Shown one piece after another: positions 1 to 5,731 of a stretch of DNA of 7,183 nucleotides. The DNA comes from Saccharofermentans sp. GTDB taxonomy: Bacteria; Bacillota_A; Clostridia; Saccharofermentanales; Saccharofermentanaceae. The notes below the pieces were generated by a model, which was not told the origin of the DNA, did not search any database, and was given only the letters and a program-made list of their open reading frames with translations. Location of the stretch: NCBI GenBank assembly GCA_024695565.1, contig JAILHX010000017.1, positions 1 to 7,183 on the forward strand, written 5' to 3'. The number at the start of each line of letters is the position of its first letter. The stretch's first letter is position 1. The position numbers and the translations under genes are program-made.

Positions 1-697
1 GTACGATCCTCTGTCATTCACTTTGGACGGCATCAGATTCAAGGGCACGAGCTTAGGCGACTTCGGGCTTGCCGACGAATCGCAGTACGAAGAAGCCAGA
101 TCCAAGTTCAATATCCTGAAGTCCGGCGGATTTACTCTTGCAGGCCGTAAGATCCCTTATTCATACGGGCTTCAGGGCTATTCGCTTGACATAGACATGC
201 CGGTTACCGCGGTCCGCAAGAGCGACGGTTCTGAGACAGAAGCTATGATCCACGTGTCATTCGGATTTACAGATCACGACATGGACAAAGTCCGCTGCAG
301 GACCTACTGCGACGACGAACAAGTGTACCCGGACGATGCAGTCGTTAATGAATTCTCTTTATGTATTGAAGGAGAGAAGTTCATGAGTGCCTACAAGACG
401 CTCTGCTTCGAAGACGCGCTGATCGATATCAGCAGGCAGGTGGCGGAACGTTATTACCTGAAGTGCTGCTTCACGTGCCAGTATTCAGATTACTCGCCCT
501 ACGGCTGCGATGATTTCGGCACCATGATGTGCTTTCGCTGCCACAAGGACGAGTGTCTCAAGGTGAACAGCAAGGACGAGTTTTTCGAGCACCTCGAAGG
601 CAAAGACTTCGAGTCGCGCCAGGAGACATATCTGTGCGGTGAATACGAGCCCCGCAGGAAGTGCGAAGGCTACCGAGGATTTGTTGACGGGGTGTGA
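1..697 (+). CDS. Cysteine-rich protein of unknown function, 5'-truncated by the window edge (possibly DUF6304-like)
   Basis: The reading frame is open from the first base (first full codon at 2), so the N-terminus lies outside the window. A TTG at 23 could be read as a start but has no Shine-Dalgarno sequence. Counting from that TTG, 224 residues remain. The C-terminal half holds a striking cysteine set, C149-x2-C152, C170-x2-C173 and C178, with a conserved-looking YSDYSPYG stretch between the two CxxC pairs. Two more Cys follow at 205 and 214. This spacing suggests a zinc-ribbon-like or other metal site, but that is inference. The part before it is acidic and beta-rich with no signal peptide or membrane segment. 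From memory the CQYSDYSPYG region resembles proteins labelled DUF6304, whose function is unknown; I could not check this. It converges on the HAD gene with 18 nt between stop codons and no obvious terminator. Confidence 0.75.
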   Translation, partial: YDPLSFTLDGIRFKGTSLGDFGLADESQYEEARSKFNILKSGGFTLAGRKIPYSYGLQGYSLDIDMPVTAVRKSDGSETEAMIHVSFGFTDHDMDKVRCRTYCDDEQVYPDDAVVNEFSLCIEGEKFMSAYKTLCFEDALIDISRQVAERYYLKCCFTCQYSDYSPYGCDDFGTMMCFRCHKDECLKVNSKDEFFEHLEGKDFESRQETYLCGEYEPRRKCEGYRGFVDGV

Positions 698-715
698 GCG
701 GCGCACGGGCGGATC

Positions 716-1318
716 TCAGTCCGCAGAACCCAATCCCTTCTCGAATACCTCATCGTAATTCCCCATAAATTGGAACGTGGCGAACCCGGCCGAACGGGCA
801 CCCTCGATGTTGACGGCGAGGTCATCGACGAAGAGGCATTCACCGGCATCAAGGCCGTACTCTTCGAGGAACTTCAGATAGATGGCGACGTCGGGCTTGA
901 TCATGTGGTAGTTCGCGGAGACGAAGACACCATTGAAGAAGTCGAGCGGGAGGAACTTGGGGAAGTATTCGTAGAACAGGTCGCTCGCGTTGGAGAGGAT
1001 GTAGATGCCGTAGCCGCTTTGCTTGATGCGCTCGCAGAATTCGCGCGCGCCGTCTAAGGGGGTCATGCAGATGCCCCAGTTGTCGGCACAGTTTCTGAGT
1101 GCGTCGTGGTACTGCTCGGGAACGCGGCCTTTTACGAGGTCGAAGCGGTCCTTGTCCTTGATGTCGCCGCGGTCGCCCATCTTCCACTCGGGACCGTTGA
1201 AGAGTTCGCGGTCGATGATCTCTTTCTCTTCGGCTGAGGAGCAGAACGTGTTGAGGACGAATTCGGGGTTATAGTCGAGAAGGACATTTCCCATATCGAG
1301 CACTATGTTTTTGATCAT
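716..1318 (-). CDS. HAD-superfamily (subfamily IA-like) phosphatase/hydrolase
   Basis: A soluble cytoplasmic hydrolase of 200 residues, probably acting on a small phosphorylated metabolite; the substrate cannot be told. All HAD motifs are visible (numbering from the ATG at 1318): motif I DMGNV with nucleophile Asp8, motif II LSNAS with Ser109, motif III Lys141 in IKPD, and motif IV VDD with Asp165 and Asp166. The residues between motifs I and II fit a helical C1 cap. Motif I has Gly where the usual second Asp (acid/base) sits; the E. coli sugar-phosphate phosphatase YihX has the same DxGNV form, so this is a subfamily trait rather than decay. I chose the ATG at 1318 over the GTG at 1327 because AGGTG lies 6 nt before the ATG, while nothing comparable precedes the GTG. 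A promoter is visible upstream on the same strand. Confidence 0.88.
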   Translation of the reverse strand: MIKNIVLDMGNVLLDYNPEFVLNTFCSSAEEKEIIDRELFNGPEWKMGDRGDIKDKDRFDLVKGRVPEQYHDALRNCADNWGICMTPLDGAREFCERIKQSGYGIYILSNASDLFYEYFPKFLPLDFFNGVFVSANYHMIKPDVAIYLKFLEEYGLDAGECLFVDDLAVNIEGARSAGFATFQFMGNYDEVFEKGLGSAD

Positions 1319-1324
1319 GTGATT

Positions 1325-1329
1325 CACCT
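1325..1329 (-). promoter_or_regulatory. Ribosome binding site deciding the HAD start
   Basis: On the minus strand AGGTG is followed by 6 nt and then the ATG at 1318. It overlaps the upstream in-frame GTG codon, so the GTG is unlikely to be the initiator. Confidence 0.7.
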
Positions 1330-1353
1330 GTTATCCCAATGATTTTCGGGATA

Positions 1354-1382
1354 ATTATCGTATAAGCATTTTGCCTTGACAA
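1354..1382 (-). promoter_or_regulatory. Sigma-A-like promoter for the HAD gene
   Basis: On the minus strand TTGTCA (1377-1382) and GATAAT (1354-1359) are separated by exactly 17 nt. Each differs from consensus at one base. The predicted transcript starts near 1347, giving a leader of about 30 nt before the ATG at 1318. Confidence 0.65.
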
Positions 1383-1416
1383 TCACTTAATATGGCAAAA
1401 ATGAATTTGGTGCGCG

Positions 1417-1425
1417 TGATATAAT
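1417..1425 (+). promoter_or_regulatory. Extended -10 promoter for the polysaccharide deacetylase gene
   Basis: TGATATAAT is a perfect extended -10 element (TG, one base, TATAAT). No good -35 hexamer lies 16-18 nt upstream, which fits a promoter that relies on the extended -10. The predicted start near 1432 lies after the GTG at 1426, so that GTG cannot be the initiation codon of a transcript made here, which supports the ATG at 1510. Confidence 0.65.
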
Positions 1426-1459
1426 GTGCATGTCTTCAGGGGGACTCCCGGGGGACACA

Positions 1460-1477
1460 CCGCGGAATACCCCGCGG
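1460..1477 (+). repeat. GC-rich hairpin in the deacetylase leader
   Basis: Two copies of the palindrome CCGCGG (1460-1465 and 1472-1477) are separated by 6 nt and can form a 6-bp all-GC hairpin. Just upstream GGGGGAC occurs twice, at 1439-1445 and 1450-1456. All lie in the predicted untranslated leader of about 80 nt. Whether this regulates anything is not known. Confidence 0.4.
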
Positions 1478-1509
1478 AACACACCAAAACAGAAAGACCA
1501 ACTCAAGAT

Positions 1510-2646
1510 ATGAATATTCGTAAACTTACAACATGCGCGGTCATCGCATCAATGGCGGCAGCAATGCTGACAGCATGCAAGGGCGGCGCCGAGACTATTG
1601 AGACTACGGTTCCCACGACAATGCCCACCGTTACGGAATCGACTGCAGCAACTACCGCAGAGCCCACTCCCATGCCGACATATTCGGCTGATGAATACAG
1701 GGCGGCGGGCATCAACGAACTTAATTCCGTGCCGATCCTCATGTATCACAGGATCTACGGCATGACCAACGCGGAGACTTCCTACACGGGCGGCAATGTT
1801 GACGCGGATGGTTACAACAGGACTTCCGAGGCGTTCGAGAATGACTTAAGGACCTTCTACGAGCAGGGTTACCGCATGATGAGACTCACTGATTTCGTCG
1901 ACGGTTATATTGATGTTCCGTTCGGATACAGCCCCCTGATCCTCACGTTTGATGACGGCATCAGAGACGTTGTGCTCGAAGGATGGAACGATGACGGAAC
2001 GCCGAAGTTCGATCCTACATGTGCGATCGGAATACTGGAGAAGATCAAGGAAGAGTTCCCGGATTACAACGTCACGGCGACTTTCTTCGTTAACGCCACG
2101 CTTTTCGGGAACAGCGAAGAGGACGACCACAAGGTGATGAAGTGGATGGTCGACAACGGTTATGATATCGGCAATCACACGCGCGACCACGTTAAGCTCG
2201 GCGACTGCAGTCCTGACGAGATTGAGAAGCAGGTCGGCGCGGTCTATAAGCTGCTCGAAGAGATCATTCCGGGACAGTATGTAAACATCATCGCGCTCCC
2301 GTTCGGATCTCCCGAATCAATTAACGACCAGGATGCCGAGTATGCGAAAATCTTCTCCGGCACATACGACGGTTTCTCGTACACGACAAAGGCGACGCTC
2401 CTTTGCGCGTGGACGAGATCTTATTCGCCGTTTGTAAGAGATTACGACTACACGAGGATCAGAAGGATCCGCGCCTACGATAACAACGGCGAAGACTGGG
2501 ACATCCAGATGAACTTCGATCAGCTCAATAACGGCAAGAGATATATCTCCGACGGCAATCCCGACACGATCGTTTATCCTGCCGAGGATAACGCGAGCGG
2601 AGAGTGGCTCAAGAACACGTTCGACCATCAGGTAATAGAGTACTGA
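1510..2646 (+). CDS. Polysaccharide deacetylase (CE4/NodB) family lipoprotein
   Basis: A predicted surface lipoprotein of 378 residues that likely removes N- or O-acetyl groups from peptidoglycan or another glycan outside the membrane. Residues 1-23 form a lipoprotein signal peptide: basic NIRK start, hydrophobic core, and lipobox LTAC with Cys23 as the lipidation site. A Thr/Pro/Glu-rich linker follows to about residue 57. The NodB domain has VPILMYHRI near 74-82, TFDDG at 146-150 (motif 1, Asp148 and Asp149), HTRDH at 223-227 (motif 2, metal-binding His223 and His227) and LPFGSP at 263-268 (motif 3). The Arg that usually precedes Pro in motif 3 is not obvious, and motifs 4 and 5 are not clear. 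The start is the ATG at 1510: it begins a normal signal peptide and lies downstream of the predicted transcription start, but its ribosome binding site is weak. The methyltransferase gene follows 6 nt later. Confidence 0.88.
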   Translation: MNIRKLTTCAVIASMAAAMLTACKGGAETIETTVPTTMPTVTESTAATTAEPTPMPTYSADEYRAAGINELNSVPILMYHRIYGMTNAETSYTGGNVDADGYNRTSEAFENDLRTFYEQGYRMMRLTDFVDGYIDVPFGYSPLILTFDDGIRDVVLEGWNDDGTPKFDPTCAIGILEKIKEEFPDYNVTATFFVNATLFGNSEEDDHKVMKWMVDNGYDIGNHTRDHVKLGDCSPDEIEKQVGAVYKLLEEIIPGQYVNIIALPFGSPESINDQDAEYAKIFSGTYDGFSYTTKATLLCAWTRSYSPFVRDYDYTRIRRIRAYDNNGEDWDIQMNFDQLNNGKRYISDGNPDTIVYPAEDNASGEWLKNTFDHQVIEY

Positions 2647-2652
2647 CCGAAG

Positions 2653-3498
2653 ATGAATCTGATCGAGATCAAGGACATCAATGCTCCCGAGCTGGACATA
2701 TTCTCCAGGATCACCGAGCCGCAGCTCAGGACTTATTTTGAGCCTGAGATAGGCATATTCCTGGCCGAGACAGGCAACGTTATCCTGCGTGCATTAGAGG
2801 CAGGATACGAGCCCCTCACGATGCTTGTTGAGACCGGAAGGCTCGAGGCTGAGGCAGGTCCTGTTTTCGACTGCATCGAAAAGCTCTGGGGCAAAGAGAA
2901 GAGAGATTCCATTCCGGTTTACATTGCCGGCCACGATGTCGTTACGCAGATAACAGGCTACAACCTGGTCCGCGGCCTGTGGATGTCTCTAAGGAGAAAG
3001 CCCGAGATGCCGCTTGAAGAGTTCTTTAAGGACAAGCGCCGCATCACGGTTCTCATGGATGTCGTTAACCCCACGAATGTCGGGGCTATAATAAGGTCTG
3101 CCGCAGCGCTCGGCATGGATGGCGCACTGCTCACGCACGCATCCGTAGATCCGCTCACGAGGCGCGCTGCGAGAGTCAGCATGGGAACGTGTTTCCAGAT
3201 CCCGTGGACGAAGGCATCGCCCGAAGAATCCGAAGGGATTAACCTCATCAACATACTGCATTCGCACGGATTTAAGACCGTTGCGATGGCGCTTACGGAA
3301 GATTCGACGAGCGTCGATAACGAAGAGATCAGGGCAAATGACAAGCTCGCCGTCTTCATGGGTTCGGAGGGTCCCGGCCTTCCAAAAGAAGTCATCGCGG
3401 CAAGCGATTACCGCGTCATGATCCCCATGTACCACGGCGTCGATTCGCTCAACGTGGCAGCTGCGAGCGCGATAAGTTTCTGGGAACTGATGAAGTGA
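2653..3498 (+). CDS. TrmH/SpoU-family RNA 2'-O-ribose methyltransferase
   Basis: A cytoplasmic SPOUT methyltransferase of 281 residues that transfers a methyl group from S-adenosylmethionine to a ribose 2'-OH in tRNA or rRNA; which RNA cannot be told. The N-terminal part to about residue 110 resembles the L30e-like substrate-binding domain of such enzymes. The C-terminal trefoil-knot domain has all three SpoU motifs: NPTNVGAIIRSA at 139-150 with Asn142 and catalytic Arg148, MGSEGPGLP at 236-244, and DSLNVAAASAISF at 264-276. The length is normal for the family. The ATG lies 6 nt after the deacetylase stop, and only a weak GAAG precedes it, so translation is probably coupled to the upstream gene. 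Pairing with a deacetylase lipoprotein looks like simple co-transcription; I see no functional link. Confidence 0.92.
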   Translation: MNLIEIKDINAPELDIFSRITEPQLRTYFEPEIGIFLAETGNVILRALEAGYEPLTMLVETGRLEAEAGPVFDCIEKLWGKEKRDSIPVYIAGHDVVTQITGYNLVRGLWMSLRRKPEMPLEEFFKDKRRITVLMDVVNPTNVGAIIRSAAALGMDGALLTHASVDPLTRRAARVSMGTCFQIPWTKASPEESEGINLINILHSHGFKTVAMALTEDSTSVDNEEIRANDKLAVFMGSEGPGLPKEVIAASDYRVMIPMYHGVDSLNVAAASAISFWELMK

Positions 3499-3858
3499 TC
3501 AGCCTTTCTGTTTTCCGCCGATTCCCCAGTTCTCGAGCGGCGGTTCACTTATCAATACGAAAACATCACCGGGGTCTATCGACAGACTCTTATTGAGCTT
3601 ATCTGCTATCGATTCGATGAGCGCGCTTTTCTGCGCCTTCGTTCTGCCGGGGAAGAGGCTTATCTCAATGATCATGAAGCTGTCAGATTTGAACGGGGGC
3701 TTCTCGAAGTCTTCAGGTTCAAATTCGGCTATCCGCTGGAATCTGTCCCAGTTTTCGATGCTGATGGAATCTAGAAGAGCGCTGTGAACGCAGTCCAGAA
3801 CGGTTTTCTTATATTCAGGGGTCTGACCCTTTAGCATATTTATCTTAACTACAGGCAT
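3499..3858 (-). CDS. Tautomerase-superfamily protein (Tautomerase_2-like)
   Basis: A small cytoplasmic protein of 119 residues in the 4-oxalocrotonate tautomerase superfamily, whose members use an N-terminal proline exposed by Met removal as a general base. Here the chosen start gives Met-Pro-Val-Val, which fits. Further family-like stretches are RFQRIAEFEPEDF near residues 39-51, IEISLFPGRTKAQKSALI near 65-82, and DPGDVFVLI near 95-103. The length of about 120 and the layout match the longer Tautomerase_2 proteins rather than the 62-residue 4-OT. The natural substrate is unknown. The frame could begin 8 codons earlier, at 3882, but the ATG at 3858 has a strong AAGGA 5 nt upstream and exposes the catalytic Pro. 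Its stop codon directly abuts the methyltransferase stop on the other strand. Confidence 0.87.
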   Translation of the reverse strand: MPVVKINMLKGQTPEYKKTVLDCVHSALLDSISIENWDRFQRIAEFEPEDFEKPPFKSDSFMIIEISLFPGRTKAQKSALIESIADKLNKSLSIDPGDVFVLISEPPLENWGIGGKQKG

Positions 3859-3863
3859 CGTTT

Positions 3864-3871
3864 TCCTTCCC
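3864..3871 (-). promoter_or_regulatory. Ribosome binding site deciding the tautomerase start
   Basis: On the minus strand GGGAAGGA is followed by 5 nt and then ATG at 3858. It selects the start that places Pro as residue 2, the catalytic N-terminus of this superfamily. Confidence 0.75.
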
Positions 3872-3906
3872 GTGACGCACACTTATTTCTTTTGGAGGTT
3901 TAAATC

Positions 3907-3933
3907 AGTATACTTCAATTAATTCGATTTCAA
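3907..3933 (-). promoter_or_regulatory. Possible promoter for the tautomerase gene
   Basis: On the minus strand TTGAAA (3928-3933) precedes TATACT (3907-3912) with a 15-nt spacer, shorter than the ideal 17. It lies between the MATE terminator and the tautomerase gene, where a separate promoter would be expected because the upstream transcript is terminated. Confidence 0.35.
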
Positions 3934-3960
3934 TGCGGGTGCGGGGAATAAAGAGCTGCA

Positions 3961-3994
3961 AATAAAAGAAGCAAGCCTTGCTAGCTTGCTTCTT
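3961..3994 (-). terminator. Rho-independent terminator of the MATE gene, overlapping its stop codon
   Basis: On the minus strand an 11-bp perfect stem (AAGAAGCAAGC, plus 3984-3994, with GCTTGCTTCTT, plus 3966-3976) encloses a 7-nt loop and runs into TTTTATTT. The stem's left arm encodes the last residues of the transporter and the TAG stop lies in the loop. Confidence 0.85.
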
Positions 3995-5369
3995 CTAATT
4001 CATACGTTTCTTCTTTTTTCTCCACCACGGATTTCCCCATCCATTTCTTCTTGTACCAGTAGTACATGACGATGAGGCCGCGGATGCATTCGTCTGTTGC
4101 GGTTCCTGCGTAGATCCCGGCAATGCCGACACCCAATACGACGCCGACCGTATAACCCATCGAAAGACCCAGGCCCCAGTTGCAGAGGATTCCCATAATG
4201 AGCGGGAACACATATGCGCCTGCCGCCTTGAGGCTCGAGACGAATGTCATGTTAAGGCATCTGCCTATCTCAACGAAGATATCGACGATCATGATCATCT
4301 GCCCCAATGCGATTATGTTCTCGTTCTCGGTAAAGAACTGCAGCGTGTATCTGCAGAGAACTGCGTTTATAGATGCCAGTGCGATCGTGATAGGCAGCGA
4401 GGTGCGCAGGGTCTTAAATACGCGCTTATAAGCTTCTTCATTCTTGCCCGCGCCGACTAAGTGGCCCGTAATTATCTGCGTTGACATCGCGCACGCATTC
4501 GAGAATATCATCGCGAACGAGATAAGCGCGTTGCAGTAAGATCTCGCATTCGTAGCGTCCTCTCCCATTGCGTTTACGAATGAGAGGAGCGTTGTCTGAT
4601 AGAGATTGTATGTCAGGTTCTCTCCTGCCGTCGGAAGACCGATCTTGACCATCTTACCCAGAAGCTTATAGGGGAACGGCCTTAAGTAACGGAGCGACAT
4701 CTTACCGATCTTCACAACGTAGAAGAACACGATAACTCCGACTACCGCGATGCCTCTTGCGACGACCGTAGAGATCGCAACGCCTGCAACTCCCATGTTG
4801 AGGGATGCGAGAGGTCCATACAAGAATAAGTAGTTGCCGATGATGTTGATAACATTGATACCGAGTGTTATCCACATGCCGATCTTCGGGTAACCGTTAC
4901 ACCTTAAGATCTGGAGCATGACCATATAGACCGACATGAGGAATCCGCCGCCGCCGACGATATAGATGTAGATCATGGCATGGGGACGCATCGCGGTGGA
5001 AATGTGCAGGAAGTCCATGATCAGCGGATTTGCTGCGCAGAAGCCGGCACTTAAGACGACTCCGACAACGAAGTTGACCGCGAAAGCAAGCGTGTAGATC
5101 ATGTTCATCTTGTCATATCTCTTCGCGCCGAGATACTGCGCTACGACTACGCTCGTTGCAGTCGCGATAACGTTGAAGAGGATGTTCATCATGAACATGA
5201 TGGTGTTGGCATTGCCGACCGCACCGACAGCTGTCTCGTCGTAATGGCTGAGCATCAGCGTATCGATGTTGTTTACCATCGTGTTGAGGAAGAGTTCCAG
5301 GAACATGGGCCCCGCGAGCAACAGCAGCGGAGTCTTCTCGTCGATAACGATTGTTTTCTTCTTGCCCAT
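3981..5369 (-). CDS. MATE-family multidrug/toxin efflux transporter
   Basis: An integral membrane protein of 462 residues, the normal MATE length, with about 12 hydrophobic segments. MATE proteins export cationic drugs or metabolites in exchange for Na+ or H+; the substrate here is unknown. The two-fold internal repeat is visible: the first half has an early membrane segment followed by QYLGAKRYDKM (78-88), and the second half has the matching GHLVGAGKNEEAY (302-314) after an N-L-x-Y-N segment (251-255). The C-terminus is a charged cytoplasmic tail rich in Lys and Glu. The ATG at 5369 has AAGGT 7 nt upstream on the minus strand. No convincing promoter was seen upstream. A strong terminator overlaps the stop codon, separating this gene from the downstream tautomerase gene. 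Confidence 0.93.
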   Translation of the reverse strand: MGKKKTIVIDEKTPLLLLAGPMFLELFLNTMVNNIDTLMLSHYDETAVGAVGNANTIMFMMNILFNVIATATSVVVAQYLGAKRYDKMNMIYTLAFAVNFVVGVVLSAGFCAANPLIMDFLHISTAMRPHAMIYIYIVGGGGFLMSVYMVMLQILRCNGYPKIGMWITLGINVINIIGNYLFLYGPLASLNMGVAGVAISTVVARGIAVVGVIVFFYVVKIGKMSLRYLRPFPYKLLGKMVKIGLPTAGENLTYNLYQTTLLSFVNAMGEDATNARSYCNALISFAMIFSNACAMSTQIITGHLVGAGKNEEAYKRVFKTLRTSLPITIALASINAVLCRYTLQFFTENENIIALGQMIMIVDIFVEIGRCLNMTFVSSLKAAGAYVFPLIMGILCNWGLGLSMGYTVGVVLGVGIAGIYAGTATDECIRGLIVMYYWYKKKWMGKSVVEKKEETYELEEAS

Positions 5370-5615
5370 ATACCTTACCTTCTTAGGTCTAAGCCTGTTT
5401 TGCGGTTGACAATGATACTACAAGCCCAATGCATAATATATTAGAAAGCCGTTTATTATTTACAAAAACGCACCATCAAGTTGCCGTATTTTACGGCTGC
5501 CTGACCTGCCTCTAGAGGTTATTATGACCAAATCCGCATAGAACAGGGCCAACTTATGCAGGAGTCTTTGAACACCTGATCATTTTTGTGTTCCCAAGTT
5601 CCCGAAAACCATTTC

Positions 5616-5628
5616 CAAAGGGCCTTTG
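5616..5628. repeat. Interrupted palindrome upstream of the CNB promoter, possible operator
   Basis: CAAAGG, a central G, then CCTTTG form a 13-nt dyad ending 5 nt before the TTGACA at 5634. Position and symmetry fit a regulator binding site, but no regulator is identified. Confidence 0.3.
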
Positions 5629-5633
5629 CGCGA

Positions 5634-5677
5634 TTGACAAACGGTTAGCCGAAATAATAAAATCGTGAGTATATAAT
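5634..5677 (+). promoter_or_regulatory. Promoter-like elements of the CNB/TerB-like operon
   Basis: A perfect TTGACA (5634-5639) and a perfect TATAAT (5672-5677) both occur but are 32 nt apart, so they cannot form one standard promoter. The TATAAT may work with a poor -35 such as sequence near 5645-5654. The stretch between is AT-rich. A 6-bp inverted repeat (AAAATG/CATTTT, 5682-5701) lies in the predicted leader. Confidence 0.4.
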
Positions 5678-5716
5678 AATAAAAATGTTTAGAAGCATTT
5701 TGATATTAAAAAACTG

Positions 5717-5723
5717 AAGGGAG
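5717..5723 (+). promoter_or_regulatory. Strong ribosome binding site of the CNB gene
   Basis: AAGGGAG lies 8 nt before the ATG at 5732 and fixes this start. Confidence 0.75.
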
Positions 5724-5731
5724 CAGGCGAC

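Larger units (their letters stand above)
5370..5731. other. Intergenic region (362 bp) between divergent MATE and CNB genes, with several dyads
   Basis: I see no credible coding region here. It holds short inverted repeats: GCCGTA/TACGGC around a 3-nt loop at 5483-5497, the perfect palindrome CCTCTAGAGG at 5509-5518, GAACAC/GTGTTC at 5570-5593, and CAAAGG/CCTTTG around a single G at 5616-5628. GTTCCC is repeated directly at 5590-5595 and 5598-5603. The right end carries promoter-like elements for the CNB gene. It may hold operators or a small RNA; no known riboswitch class was recognised. Confidence 0.5.

Noticed and set aside
770..1274. Open frames on the plus strand and in a second minus frame across the HAD gene
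   Set aside because: They are GC-driven shadows with Arg-rich or low-complexity translations; the HAD frame has all family motifs.
1376..1381. Plus-strand TTGACA as -35 of the deacetylase promoter
   Set aside because: No -10 hexamer lies 16-18 nt downstream and the real TATAAT is 38 nt away; the match overlaps the minus-strand -35 element.
1426..1509. GTG at 1426 as an upstream in-frame start of the deacetylase, adding 28 residues
   Set aside because: The predicted transcript starts near 1432, after this codon, and the extension would bury the lipoprotein signal peptide that begins properly at the ATG at 1510.
2958..3435. Long open frames antisense to the methyltransferase gene
   Set aside because: No ribosome binding site or recognisable domains; the plus-strand frame has all three SpoU motifs.
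3859..3882. Longer tautomerase start at 3882
   Set aside because: The ATG at 3858 has a strong ribosome binding site and gives the catalytic N-terminal Pro; the longer form would block it.
5406..5437. Plus-strand TTGACA followed by CATAAT as a promoter for a small RNA
   Set aside because: The spacer is 20 nt, too long for a confident promoter, and no terminator or conserved RNA follows.
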